Shown here: positions 31,083 through 42,592 of the stretch, piece after piece
Layout: every line of letters starts with the position of its first letter
Numbering within the stretch: position 1 is the stretch's first letter
DNA from: Glycine soja
Lineage: Eukaryota; Streptophyta; Magnoliopsida; Fabales; Fabaceae
Direction of reading: 5' to 3'
Assembly (NCBI RefSeq): GCF_004193775.1
Contig: NC_041011.1
Coordinates: forward strand, 10,691,656 to 10,755,655
Length of the DNA stretch: 64,000 nucleotides
Notes under the pieces: generated by a model
Told to the model about the DNA's origin: nothing
Seen by the model: the letters and a program-made list of their open reading frames with translations, nothing else
The model's database searches: none
Program-made: the position numbers and the translations under genes

Positions 31083-32653
31083 AAGGAAAGCCCAAAAAAG
31101 GTCACCTTCATCCTATCATAGAGAGGATATAGTCAAAATTATCAGCTTGGAAAGGAAAGCTTAGTCAAAATTTTCATTCATAGCATGCTCACTTATAGCT
31201 TTCATGTGTACTTATGGCATGCTGAGCTTTTGAAAAAAAAAAGATCGATGAATAAGAAACTTCATTTGGAGTGGGGATGTGGAGAACATTCAATGTAGCT
31301 TGGAACTCCTTGTGCAAACTGTTTGTTGATGATGGTCTCGGCCTGCGATCTGTCACAACTATAAACAGAGTTGCCATGTTGAAGTTGGGTTGGGAGTTGA
31401 TCTCTTCAAATCTGCATTGGACGAAACTACCGAGGGGAAGAGTTTTAAAGAAGCACAAAGTCATCTCAGGTCATATTTCCTCATCCATTTGGATTGACAT
31501 TAAATCTGAGTTTGTTTTTTGACGAATAATTCCATTTGGCTACTAGGAAAGGGTACCATCAATTTTTGGTGTGATAGTTGGTTTGATATTTCCATTTCTA
31601 ATCTATTTGATTTTCCTACTATGAAACATGCTCTTCTCGAAGCTACTATTTGTGAATTTTGGAAAATGGGTAATTGGAATCTTTCTAATTTCCTTGTTGA
31701 GAATTTTCTTGATATTACTGGCATTATTTTGTAAGTGACTATCCCGACTGCTATGGAGGATGATTGTTTGATTTGAAAAAAATCTCCTTCAGGAATATTG
31801 ACCCTCAAATACTCTCATTTGTTCCTTTTCCCCATAATGAATGATGTTACTTAGGCTAAGAGAATTTGGAGCTCTTGTATTCCTCCCTCCAAATCTGTAG
31901 TGATATGGAAAGCTCTCCATCATAGGCAGCCAACAGATGAAAACTTAAGGAGAAAATGTATTACTATTGTTTCGATGTGTTACAAATGTGGGAGTTGCTT
32001 CGAAACCACTAAACACATTTTCTTATCTTGCTCCTTTGCTCATCAAATATGGAATTGGGTTCAAAATATGCTTGGCTGATCCTTGGATCTTTCTTCTGCC
32101 CAGAACATTCTTTTGATTAGTATGGTTAGTAGATCTTTTCAAGATTAAGACTTTTTTCTCTCAACTATAACTTTTGCTATCTTCCATATATGGAATAGAA
32201 GAAACAAAATTAGATTTGAGGATCATTGTCAACCCTAATATAGTTACCAACTTAGTTTCTTCTCTAGTGCCCATATTTCTGGTAACCTATCTACTAGAAC
32301 ACTTTCTAATTCCAAATATGATTTTGGTATTGTCAAACAATTCTCTGTTGATATCCATCCTCGAAAGCCTGGCCAGATTAAGCAAGTAGTTTGGTTTCCT
32401 CCCCCTAGGTTGTGGTTTAAATGTAATGCTGATGGAGCTGTGAGGGGGAGCCCTGGTTTTTCCGGTTGTGGCAGATTTTTTTGTAAATTGTGACAAACGG
32501 TTTTTAGGTGTTTTTTCTTTTAGCATTGGTTTAAGCACAACTTTTGAAGCTGAGATGTGAGCAGCCATGAAGGAAATTGAGATAGTTGCTAGCAAAGGTT
32601 GGCCTAATCTTTGGTTAGAAACCAATTCTTACCTCTTGATTCATACCTATAAT
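31083..32653 (+). pseudogene. LINE ORF2 3' half: RT C-terminus, zinc finger, RNase H start
   Basis: Reading with frame changes: KPKKV near 31090, a WKGKLS-like segment, RNFIWSGDVEN, VDDGLGLRSVTTINRVAMLK, SIWLLGKGTINFWCDSWF, then a zinc-finger (CYKCGS...CFETTKHIFLSC) and an RNase H start (WFKCNADGAVRGSPG, AAMKEIEIV). Stops and at least three frameshifts make it dead. The RNase H is split at 32653 by the copia element and resumes at 38542. The 5' two thirds are missing. Confidence 0.8.
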
Positions 32654-32960
32654 AAGAAAACAGTAAATGGAATTTGTTGTTTTGCCTCTATTAGAAATAA
32701 TCGATAGATATATATACAAGGTCATTCAACCACCTACCTAAGATTTCTCCTATAGCTTCTCCTGACATATCTGATACAACTATCTATCCTAAAAATAAGT
32801 GATCCCAATAATCAGGAGATCAAGATACAAAACAAAATTAAAATACAATCAGAATTAATACAGATAGAATCAATTAGGATCAGCACAATCATACAACAAC
32901 ATTCTCAATACAATTAGGATCAACACAATCATGCAACAATATTCTCAATATTCTACATTA
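32654..32960 (-). repeat. Copia 3' LTR
   Basis: 307 bases matching 38216-38541. The minus-strand LTR opens with a TGTAGAATATTGAG block near its end. The exact boundary is ambiguous by a few bases because the ends are not canonical TG...CA. Confidence 0.8.
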
Positions 32961-32979
32961 CCCCCCCCCCCCCTCAAGT
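32961..32979 (-). other. Copia polypurine tract
   Basis: Minus strand CACTTGAGG followed by a 13-base G run, directly before the 3' LTR. The long homopolymer may be miscounted. Confidence 0.7.
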
Positions 32980-33093
32980 GGGAGCATGAAGATTTCGAAT
33001 GCCCAACTTTCCAAGCAGAAGATTAAATGGTGCACGTCCCAAAGCCTTAGTAAATGTGTCTGTGAGTTGTGCACGGGTAGGAACATACGAAGG

Positions 33094-33585
33094 CTAGAGG
33101 TGACCATGAATAATTTCATTACGTACGAAATGACAATCGACTTCAATGTGCCTTGTACGTTCATGAAAAACATGATTCTGCGTAACCTGACTATCATAAT
33201 AGAGCTGCATAGGCAGGGGATGAATGATACCAAGACTTGAAAGAATACCATTCACCCACTTAAGTTCGCATGTTGTGTTAGCCATCGAACGATACTCAAC
33301 TTCAGCAGAGGAATGGGACATCATTTGCTGCTTCTTGGTCTTCCAAGAGATAGGAGAACGACCTAAAAAAATGATCCAACCAGTAAGTGACCATCGAGTA
33401 AGGGGACAAGCAGCAACCCAATCAGCGTCACACCAGCCATATAATTTTATATCACAGTCGCTATCTAAAAAAATCCCTTGCCCCGAATTCCCTTTGAGAT
33501 ATCGCACCACCCGTAGTGCAGCAGTCCAGTGTTCTACTCGTGGTTGCTGTATGAATTGAGAGAGAACATGGACACTATATGACAA
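33094..33585 (-). pseudogene. Copia RNase H
   Basis: Contains the copia-type RNase H signature: LRVVRYLKGNSGQG, GWCDADWVAACPLTRWS, SSAEVEYRSMAN and YYDSQV, with the acidic residues in place. The frame is separate from reverse transcriptase through a frameshift near 33560. Confidence 0.85.
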
Positions 33586-34403
33586 CTCAGGTCAAGTAAA
33601 ACAAAGATAAATAAGGCGACCAACAAGCCCGCGATACCTGTCTGATTGTCAAGAAATTGTCCTTTGGCAAGACTAAGATTATGGTTTTGCTCTATTGGAG
33701 TTTCCATAGGCTTTGTTCCAAGCAATCCAACTTCACTAATAATGTCTAAAGCGTATTTTCTTTGGCAAAGAAAAATCCCAGTAGGATATCTGACCACTTC
33801 CACTCCTAAAAAATATTTCAAGAATCCCAAGTCTTTCATATGAAAACATTGACTTAAATAATCCTTGAAGCGCTGAATAAATGTAGAATTATTTCCACAA
33901 ATGATTAGATCATCGACGTAAACCTGAACCACAAGTTGCACATCTTTATCAATTAAAGTGAATAAGGAATAATCTGAGTAGGATTGGTGAAATCCATAAT
34001 GCTTGAGAGCTGAGGAAAGTTTAGCAAACCAACAACGGGGAGCTTGTTTTAAGCCATATAATGATTTTGCTAGCTTGCACACCATACCTGGCTAAGCAGT
34101 GCAAAATCCAGGAGGTTATTTCATGAACACTTCCTCTTGCAACTCACCATGAAGAAATGCATTATGCACATCCATTTGATGAAGATCCCACCCCTTTGCT
34201 ACAACAACAACTAAAATAATCCGAGCAATGACCAATTTGGCCACAGTAGCAAATGTTTTGGTGTAATCGATTCCTTCCACTTGAGGGTTTCCAAGAATGA
34301 CTAGGCGAGCTTTAAACCATTTTATAGTTCCATTGGAATGGTACTTGATCTTGTAGATCCATTTATATCGCAAGGCCTTTTTATTTGCTGGAAGAGGACA
34401 CAC
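33534..34403 (-). pseudogene. Copia reverse transcriptase
   Basis: N-terminal half: KWIYKIKYHSNGTIKWFKAR, QMDVHNAFLHGELQEEVFMK. After a stop near 34100: LAKSLYGLKQAPRCWF, the catalytic YVDDLIICG, and MKDLGFLKYFLGVEV. The usual Tyr-Lys-Ala-Arg-Leu-Val pattern is altered to FKARLV. The enzyme copies element RNA into DNA; here it is broken by at least one stop and one frameshift. Confidence 0.85.
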
Positions 34404-34596
34404 AGTCTATGTGTGATTGTCTTCAAGAGCTTGTATTTCATGTTGCATAACAAAGTGCCATCTACCATCTTTAACTACCTCTGAGAATGTTGTTGGTTCT
34501 TTCTCTACAATCACAACAGCAAGAAACCTGCAATGCTGGACAGAAAATTTATCACAACTCATATAATGTGTTATAGGATAGGGCACAACTGATTTT

Positions 34597-35228
34597 CACT
34601 GTGGAGAGAGTGAACAATGGGATGGGCTCATCTTGTGGACAATATAAGTCACAAAATCTTGCAGCTTCACAGAGGGAATTCTACTACGTTTACCTCGTCC
34701 AAGAGATTCCTCATTATTTGGTTCAGATTCATCATCATCATCATCATGATACACTTCTCTTGATGTTCCAACATCTTGAGTGAGCTCCAATTTGACACAC
34801 CCCTTACTTCAAGAATCCTATCTTTTGTAGCCACCACTGACTCCTCACTCATTGCATTTTCAATTTCAGTTTCAACACTTCCCGCTGCAACATTACCAGT
34901 GGAAAGAAAAGGGAACTCATTCTAAAAAAAAATTAACATCTCTTGCCACAAAGTAAGTTTTGTTATCTAGATCAAAAAGCTTCCATCCTTTCTGTCCGTG
35001 AGGGTACCCTACAAACACACACTTTTTACTTCTACTAGCAAACTTGTTGCCCTTCTTACCTTGATTATGAGCATAACGTAGAGACTCAAACACCCTTAAC
35101 TGATCATACAAAGGTGGTTTCCCATTAAGCACCTCATAGGGAGTTTTTCTGTTTAACAATGGTGTTGGCGTTCTATTTATTAGATATCCAACTGTTAAGA
35201 TGCACTCACCCCAAAAACAAATAGGTAG
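34597..35228 (-). pseudogene. Copia integrase C-terminal part and linker to RT
   Basis: From the solo LTR edge: a CFWGECILTVGYLINRTP-like stretch, then LLNRKTPYEVLNGKPPLYD, NKFASRSKKCVFVGYPHGQK and GWKLFDLDNKTYFVARDV, the copia integrase C-terminal module. An Asp-rich linker (DDDDD near 34735) leads toward reverse transcriptase. Confidence 0.8.
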
Positions 35229-36317
35229 TGTTGGACAAGTGGCCTCAATAACTTGAGAGGGGGGGGGGGTGAATTAAGTCTTACAAAATTTCCCACTAAC
35301 AAACTTTTAACCCCCTTTTAAATGATAGGCTCAAAATGTAGAAGAAGAAGCAACAATCAATTTAATAATATTCTTTAACCATGCAAGACAAAATTGTTTG
35401 CAATAAAATAAATAAGATAAGGGAAGAGAGAATTGCAAACTCGAGTTATACTGGTTCAGCCACTTCCCATGCCTACGTCCAATCCTCAAGCAACCCACTT
35501 GAGATTTTCCACTATCTCTGTAAATCCTTTCAGACTTTGAACACACCTTGGGATCTCTCACCCTTGTGTTCAAGATTTTCACACTCCAAGAGACACACCG
35601 TCTGTTGATCAAAGCTGAGTTCAAGAGATGAACAAAAAGATTTCTCTCCTTTAGAGTAGATGATACAAATTGAAGATCCTAGATGAATTCTCAATAGATT
35701 TACAAGTGTTGGTCCAAGAGTTGTTTAGAGAGCATTTGACAATTAAGTTCTCTTAGAACATCTCTTTCTTTCTTTTTGAAGTCAAACACACACATATATA
35801 GGCCCATCGTACCTTTTCAAAATGGTTTGAAAAGATGTGTCTTTTCAAAAAGATTTTCTGAAGTTTTCTCATTGGTAATCGATTACAGATTTCTGGTAAT
35901 CACTTACACAGTTATATTTTGAAGGGTCATGACTTTTCAAAGCATTTTCTAAAGTGTCTTTACTGGTAATTGATTGCAAACATTTGGTAATCGATTACAA
36001 GATTTAAAATTCAAATTTCAAAACCCTTTTGAAAAGCTCATTTGAAATCTTGTCTTCTGGTAATCGATTACACTGCCTGGTAATCGATTACCAGTGCCTT
36101 GATTAGTTGGCAAATAACTATTTGAGGCCAAAGCTGATCAACCAGTGAGATTCTTTTAACAAATGAACTAAGGCCTTATCTTTTTCTTGATCTTGTTTGC
36201 TTGACCTTGAATTAATCTTGAAGCAATTTCTGTTTGCTTAACCTTGAATGTTTCTTGAAGCAATCTTGTTTGATTATACTTTTGGCATAATCAAAAACCT
36301 GTATTCATACATTTACA
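35229..36317. mobile_element. Solo LTR inserted in the copia integrase
   Basis: 1,089 bases beginning TGTTGGACAAG and ending ATTTACA, TG...CA ends with TGT/ACA symmetry, flanked by GGTAG on both sides (35224-35228 and 36318-36322), a perfect 5-base target duplication. A G-run with TGAATTAAG follows the start. It contains several GTAATCGATTAC palindromes (35876-36095). No coding capacity, so either a solo LTR or a small non-autonomous element. Confidence 0.8.
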
Positions 36318-36321
36318 GGTA

Positions 36322-37128
36322 GGTTACCTCAAAATCTCAAAGCACGAGCAACAATAAGGATATGTCTATGTTTTCTTTCCACTCTGCCATTTTGCTAGGG
36401 GTTTCCTACACATGATGCCTGAAAAACAATGCCACGCTCAAGAAATTGCATTCTTAAACATGTAAATTCAGCAAGACTCGTAACACTTCCTTTTTATCAA
36501 GCAACAAATAAATCCAGATAACTTGAGAAAAATCATTTACTATAGTTAAAAAATAATAAGCTCCACAAGAAGATGGTGTTTTGTAAGGCCTCCACAAATC
36601 ACAATGAACCAATTCAAAACTACTACTAGCTTTATGACTACTCAAAGGAAAACTATCTCTAGTTTGCTTTGCCCTCTGACGTACATCACATGCTTTATGT
36701 CTAGTTACACTACTATCAATATTTGGAATTAACTGAGTAATCTTCAAGGAAGGGTGCCTCATACGCTTGTGCCAAAGATCAAATAAAGACATATCATCTA
36801 CTTTGAAAACTTTCTCATGACAAATCCCTCTAAAATAGTAGAGCCCATCTCTTCGTTCACCCATTCCAATCAGCATCCTCAAGGTAAGGTCCTGCATAAC
36901 ACACAAAGAGTTAGTGACCTGGACTATATAGTTTGTATCTATCAATTGAGTCACTGATATTAAATTGCAATTTAATTCGGGCACATATAACACATTGATA
37001 AGCTTCAATCCTCCTTCGAGAGTTACAGTTTCTTCCTTAGTTGCGATAGCTTGTTCTCCATTTGGTAGTCCCACAGGACATCCTTGCACAAGCTTCAGCT
37101 CATGAAGAAGTCTCAAATCTCCTGTCAT
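36322..37128 (-). pseudogene. Copia protease end, GAG-pre-integrase and integrase core
   Basis: Opens at MTGDLRLLHELK (end of the protease region), then the LPNGEQAIAT..LINVLYVPELNCNLISV block, the zinc-binding LWHKRMRHPS...CDVRQRAK, and the core first Asp in HCDLWRPYKTP. The second catalytic Asp block (normally DNGTEF) is missing through a deletion near 36455; the Glu block NGRVERKHRH follows. It ends at the solo LTR. Confidence 0.8.
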
Positions 37129-37264
37129 ATGATTAGAGGCTCCTATATCAATAATTCACATCGTGTTTTTACCTATCATTCTTTCTATGGTGCTTCCCTT
37201 ATGATTGTTCAGAAGATTCACCAGAGTTTGCCACTACTCACTGCTCAAACCTGTCAGTCCACCC

Positions 37265-38173
37265 TTATGTGTATCCATCGCTGGTAGAATCGTTCCTCCA
37301 TTGGAATGACCATTTTGGATACCCAACCACCTGAAAATAGTTTGTGGCATCATGTCTTGTTCGGTTGCAGTGCCCACAAATCGTGGACTTGTCTTTTGCA
37401 TCTCCACGCCCTCTTGTCCTTCCACCAATTTGCACAGTCAGACCATTAACTTCCCCTCGTTCCTCCTTGGTTCTGGAAATTTCCTTCACACGTTTTTCTT
37501 GTATGAGAGTAGCATATACTCTGTTCAATGATGGCAATGGATTAGTAGCAAGAAGATTTGAACGGACTGTCCCATACAATACATCATCCAACCCCATCAA
37601 GAATTAATGTACTTTTTCTTCTTCCCTCCTCTTCTCTAATTTCGCCTTGATGTCACATTTGCATCCTCCACACGTGCATGCCGGTATCTGCTGGTAGTTT
37701 GCCAATTCATCGCACAACATTTTTAGATTTCCTTAGTAATTTACCATGGTTATTCCTTCTTGCTTGCATTCAGCCGATTCTGATTTCAGTTGTTGAATCC
37801 TAGGGCTGTTCATCACTGAAAACCATTCTTTAATGTCATCCCACAATTCTTTTGCATTCTCCATGTAAGAGATAGTGGAACGCAGTGATGTTTCAATGGT
37901 GTTTAAAATCCAAGACACCAACATAGATTGCACGGTCCACCAATCCTCCATCTCTGACGATCATTCCTTTGGATGCTTTACGGTGCCATCCACAAAACCC
38001 CATTTACACCATGCACGTAAGGAGGTTTTCATAGCCTTAACCCCTTCTTTGTAGTTTTCACCCCGTAATTGGACTTGGGTGATCACACTTTTAGGATTGT
38101 CATTCAAACTCAGATCATATGGAGACGATGTTCTCTTTACCGTCTCTGATCCTTCATCGTGCTTATCCGCCAT
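37265..38173 (-). pseudogene. Copia gag
   Basis: Starts MADKHDEGSETVKRTSSPYD at 38173, about 30 bases downstream of the primer site. Continues through a gag-type helix-rich region (WWTVQSMLVSWILNTIE, AKELWDDIKEWFS) and a CxHCNRTRHDATNYF zinc knuckle, where the last Cys of CCHC is Tyr. Stops near 37955, 37730 and 37605 break the frame. Confidence 0.8.
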
Positions 38174-38203
38174 TCTTCAATACTCATTTTTGAATCAGAG
38201 CCT

Positions 38204-38216
38204 GGCTCTGATACCA
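38204..38216 (-). other. Copia tRNA-iMet primer-binding site
   Basis: Minus strand TGGTATCAGAGCC, an exact match to the plant initiator-Met tRNA complement, adjoining the 5' LTR. Confidence 0.9.
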
Positions 38217-38541
38217 AGAAAACAATAAATGGAATTTGTTGTTCTGCCTCTATTAGAAACAATCGATAGATATATATACAAGGTCATCCAACCACCTAAC
38301 TAAGATTTCTCCTATAGCTTTTCCTGACATATCTGATACAACTATCTATCCTAAAAATAAGTGATCCCAATAATCAAGAGATCAAGATACAAAATAGAAT
38401 TAAAATACAATAAGAATTAATACATACAATCAGAATTAATACAAATAGAATCAATTAAGATTAGCACAATCATGTAGCAATATTCTCAATACAATTAGGA
38501 TTAGCACAATCATACAACAATATTCTCAATATCCTGCATTA
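38216..38541 (-). repeat. Copia 5' LTR
   Basis: 326 bases, next to the primer site. The composite tandem unit begins inside this LTR: the fragments at 26798 and 62339 start at its TTGTTGTTCTGCC (about 38237). Confidence 0.85.
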
Positions 38542-38688
38542 TATAATCATCCTCTTTCAGCCCCCTGGACTCTTTACAACCGTTGGGTGAATTGTATAGA
38601 TCCAACTAAAAAGTTTAGTTTTAGAATTTTACATATCTATCGCGAAGGCAATGCTCATGCTGACAAGCTTGCTTCTTTTGGTGCATAG
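38542..38688 (+). pseudogene. LINE RNase H tail right of the copia insertion
   Basis: Encodes YNHPLSAPWTLYNRWVNCID and then HIYREGNAHADKLASFGA and a stop. Together with 32404-32653 it completes the LINE RNase H that the copia element split, the TATAAT target being duplicated. Confidence 0.85.
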
Positions 38689-38775
38689 AATGCAGGCAAA
38701 AAAAATAGTAAGTGTCATGAATCTCTGACATAAGCTTCAACCAATTAACATTGTTTGTATGACAACTGTTGTAGT

Positions 38776-39006
38776 TGGACAGCAATCACACAGTTTGTCC
38801 ACCATGGTATGCTTTATGTTCCTATTGGTTATAGTTTTGGTATGCTTTATGTTCCTATTGGTTATAGATTTGGTGCTGGAATGTTCAATTTGGAGTCCAC
38901 AAAAGGAGGATCTCCATATGGTGCTGGAGTTTTTGCTGGAGATGGTACAAGACAAGCAAGTGAAATGGAGCTGGAGCTTGCAGAGTATCATGGCAAGTAT
39001 ATATGA
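38776..39006 (+). pseudogene. Fragment of a flavodoxin-like quinone reductase gene (unit C)
   Basis: WTAITQFVHHGMLYVPIGY, a second GMLYVPIGYRFGAGMF, GGSPYGAGVFAGDGTRQASE and LAEYHGKYI then stop: C-terminal FQR1-type sequence. The frame is open here, with Gln where the sister copy has a stop. The 33-base internal repeat is shared with 27171-27401. The truncated end at GKYI and the lack of other exons mark it as a fragment. Confidence 0.75.
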
Positions 39007-39093
39007 AATTAGCCCATAAAAGCTAGATTGGATTCTGTGATTAAAATTCCATTAAGCCCTCCTAGCTAGGTCAGCATTCTAGTCTATCCCAAC

Positions 39094-42000
39094 CAATGAT
39101 GTTAATGGCGGATGGCGGTTCATGGCGGACAAAAAAATATATACATATATATAAACTCATTGAAATTGAAAAAAAATAATGGATTGCATTCAAATAAACT
39201 AAAAAAGTTTTATGAGTTCATACAATAATCAAGTACCAACACCAAATAAACTCATTAAAGAGTTCAAAATAAGAAAATGAAAAAAACATAATGCAAAGTG
39301 CAAAGTGAAGGTTCAGGCTCTAATCATCTTCTCCAATCCCAACATAATCATCTTCATTATTATCATATGGTAATGGAGCATCTCCCTCTCCCTCTTCCCC
39401 ATCAGATGCCTCAAAATTGACCATGATTTCTTCTTCTTCAGATTCAAGATCAATATTCTCCTCAAAATCTAGATCCTCATCATTTTCTTGGACTGCTTTT
39501 TGCTTCCTTGATGAAGATCCAACAACCATTGCCTGCTTTTTAGAAGTTTGGGTAGCAGCAACACTTGTTGTTTTTTGCTTTTTCCGCCTAGTATACATCC
39601 TACACTCCAACCCTCGAAGCCTGATACACAATTGCCTAATTTAGAGCATCATCATCTTCAAATACCAAATCATTTCCAGCATCATTATCATCATCTTGAT
39701 CCATCTCTCCCACGACCCATTCATTGCACACATCAATATCATTAAGAGAAATTGGATCAATTTCATCTCTTTCATTATATCTTTGCTTCAATTGTTGGTT
39801 GTATTTGACAAACACCAAATCATGCAACCTCTTGTGCTCAAGCCTATTTCATTTTTTGGAATGAATCTACAACATAACAAATAAATGTTGATTTCAATCT
39901 CAAATATACTCCAAATAAAACTTGATCATCAAAATTAAATAAAATTAAAAAGTATAGTTAGAGTTTTGTCACAATTACTTGCTCAAACACACTCCAATTT
40001 CTTTCACATCCTGAAACACTGCAAGTCAAACTCAAAATTTTAATAGCTAGCTTTTGCAAATTTGGAGTTTGTGACCCAAACATTCGCCACCAATATGCTG
40101 CAATACCAATTACCAACTAAGAGCATAACTTAGAATTCTGAATTATAACATTAATACATAAAAAAATAGTATAGTATTTGTATTTGTCATATGGTAAAAG
40201 TTTCTTACTAGGAGAATGGGTTTTCCTTTGAGCCATTGCAAAGTCAGAACCAAAGTGTTCAGCACCAATCTTGTAAAGATGCAACTCGGTTAGAATTTTC
40301 TGTTGCACATCAAATTGTGGAATTAACTTCTTAATGCACTCAAACAAACCATTGGTGACCTCAAAATCAAACTCCAAGTCAGTGTTGTCATAAAAGAACT
40401 TTGGATTTAAGAAGTGGCCAGCTACATGCAATGACCTATGAAGCTGAAAATTCCATCTTTTATCAATGATTGCAAATACATCTTTGTACTTGCTTTCATT
40501 GTTGTTGAAAGACTTGATAATTGTTTCTTTTGCCTTGTCCATTGCTTCATAAATATATCCCATGGCTGGTTTCCTTTCACCATCCACAAGACAAAGCACT
40601 TTCACAAGTGGAGCCATGACTTTAAGAGTGTAAACCACACTATTCCAAAAAAAAGGCATGAGCACTACCTTTGCAGCTTCTTTTCCCTTAGGCTCCTTAG
40701 ATAGCTTGTTGAAGGTCCATTCATCAGAAGTAAACATCTTTCTAATATTGGTTTTCTCTTTATGGAGCCTTTCTAAGGTTAGATAAGAAGTGGCAAATCT
40801 AGTAATAGCATGTCTCACCAATTCCCTCTTGTTTATAAAATTTTTCAACAAACTTAAGGTACTAGAATGGGCATAGATAAACCCAACTAGATTAATTTCT
40901 CTTCTAATTATCTTCCTTATCTAGGGAGCTTCCCAATATCTTCAAGCATCAAATCAATACAATAAGTTGCACAAGGAGTCCAATAAATATGTTTCCTTTT
41001 CTCCTCCAACAACTTACCCTCTAAAACATAGTTGCTCCCATTATCGGTTACAACTTGAACAACATTCTCTTCTCCAACATCCTCCACAATGGCATCAAGG
41101 ACCTCAAAAATATTTTCAGTTGTCTTTAAAAAATCAAAGCCATCAACAGACTTCAAAAACATGGTACCAACTTGAGAGTTAATCAAAAAATTAATGATGC
41201 ATCTTTGTTTCTGATCAGTCCATGCATCAAACACAATAGTACAACCGTACTTGACCTATTGCTCCCTATGGTCTTTCATCAAATTTTCAGTATATTCAAC
41301 TTCCTTCTTCAGGAGTAGAACTCTGATGTCATGATAGCTAGGAATGGGCAAATGTGGCTCATATTGATGAAAGGCTGCAACCATATTCTCAAAGCTTTTC
41401 AATTTAATGAGGTTGAATGACAAACCGCTTGGTACCAAAAGCGAGCAATATGTTGATGCACCTTCAATACTTCATTCTTATCCATTGACCCTCGTATGTT
41501 CATTTGCCTCAACATCTCCATTTTTCTCCGATTGATTGCATTTTCTGAATTCTTACAAAATTTGTCCATTGGTCCTTTTTTAGTCCCACACTTTGTCTTT
41601 GCACTTGCAGTAGCATTACAAGAGTCCGCAAACTCATCATCTTCACTTCCATCACATCCAATTGGTTCACCAAATTCAAAATCTTTTATATTTTCCATAT
41701 TACCACTGCCAGAAGTACTGTAACTGGTCCCACTTTTTTGGGTAGTCATATATTCCTTCAACTCTTCGACTACATTTGGTGGAGTTTTCTTGCAAGCTGC
41801 AATGTTACCCAACTTCCCAAACAGGTGTTGTTTGACTCTGATTATTCCTCCCTTTGCGATTTTTTCACAGAAATTACAAACAATTGTGTTTGTATTCCTT
41901 CCACCAGTGGATGACAATATTTCCAGCTTGGGTCTGTCTTATTTTTCCTCGTTGCACTTGTAGTAGTAGCATCGGATGATGGTTCAGTCATTTAAAAGAG

Positions 42001-42592
42001 GACTGAACAGAAAAAAAATTGTGGTGTCAAATAGAAAAAAAATAAAAATGGGACTGTCAAAAGTAAAAAGAGGGTGTCAAATAGAAAAAGGAAAAAGAAA
42101 AGCTAAGGAGTGTCAAACAACAAAAACAAAATTAAAAAAAAAATTAAAGCTAGCACGCACCACTTCATAAACACCGCGATGTTCACTGCCTTCGTGAGGG
42201 TAGTCGCCGCCATTCATGCCGGTGCTTGTCACCACCGTGGGGTCGTCACTGCTGGCTGCGCTCTGCGTGCGGGGGGTCGCGACTGGGTGCGGGGGTTGGT
42301 CTTTTAGTTGGAGGAAGGCTGCGTTCTTAATTCTGATTCAACCTGCATGGGAGGGGAGGGCTGCGCTTTTGATTAACTTACCGGGTAGGGTTGGGTCGGG
42401 TCAGCCCAATTCCTACCGTGGAAAAAAAACAAAAAAAAAAATGTTATTTCCGCCATGCCGCCATAACCGCCATGACCGCCATGGCGTCGCCATTCGCAAC
42501 CCGCCACGCCACCGCTATTCGGTGGCGTTTTTTCAAAAAACCGTCACGCCTTTCCGCCATGGCACTGCCATCGCCGCCATTTGACAACACTG
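39094..42592 (-). mobile_element. hAT DNA transposon, complete ends (unit C)
   Basis: 3,499 bases. The left end reads CAATGATGTTAATGGCGG; the right end (reverse complement) reads CAGTGTTGTCAAATGGCGG: 5'-CA ends with imperfect inverted repeats and ATGGCGG subterminal repeats. Flanks ATCCCAAC (39086-39093) and GTCCCAAC (42593-42600) form an 8-base target duplication with one mismatch, as expected for hAT. It encodes a decayed transposase on the minus strand. Confidence 0.85.
39320..41990 (-). pseudogene. hAT transposase gene, disrupted (unit C)
   Basis: Start MTEPSSDATTTSATRKNK at 41990, one frameshift, then a BED-type zinc finger (CNFCEKIAKGGIIRVKQH), an acidic linker, a DUF659-like block (VVTDNGSNYVLEGKLLEE, WTPCATYCIDLMLEDIG), a stop after LPR, then TSYLTLERLHK, DKRWNFQLHRSLH, a C-terminal RNWSVFEQ dimerisation motif near 39990, and an acidic tail. 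Spacing near 39860-40110 suggests intron sequence. The transposase would cut and reinsert the element; this copy needs several repairs to be active. Confidence 0.8.

Larger units (their letters stand above)
32654..38541 (-). mobile_element. Ty1/copia retrotransposon, full-length but decayed
   Basis: Both LTRs, an iMet primer-binding site, gag, integrase, reverse transcriptase, RNase H and a polypurine tract are in order on the minus strand. Flanks carry TATAAT at 32648-32653 and 38542-38547, a target duplication, and the interrupted LINE RNase H reads through when the element is ignored. LTRs are 307 and 326 bases with substitutions and an indel, so the insertion is not recent. A solo LTR of another family is nested in integrase. 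Confidence 0.9.

Noticed and set aside
38204..38216. tRNA-like sequence next to the copia LTR
   Set aside because: Only the 13-base primer complement is present; no cloverleaf can be drawn, so it is a primer-binding site and not a tRNA gene.
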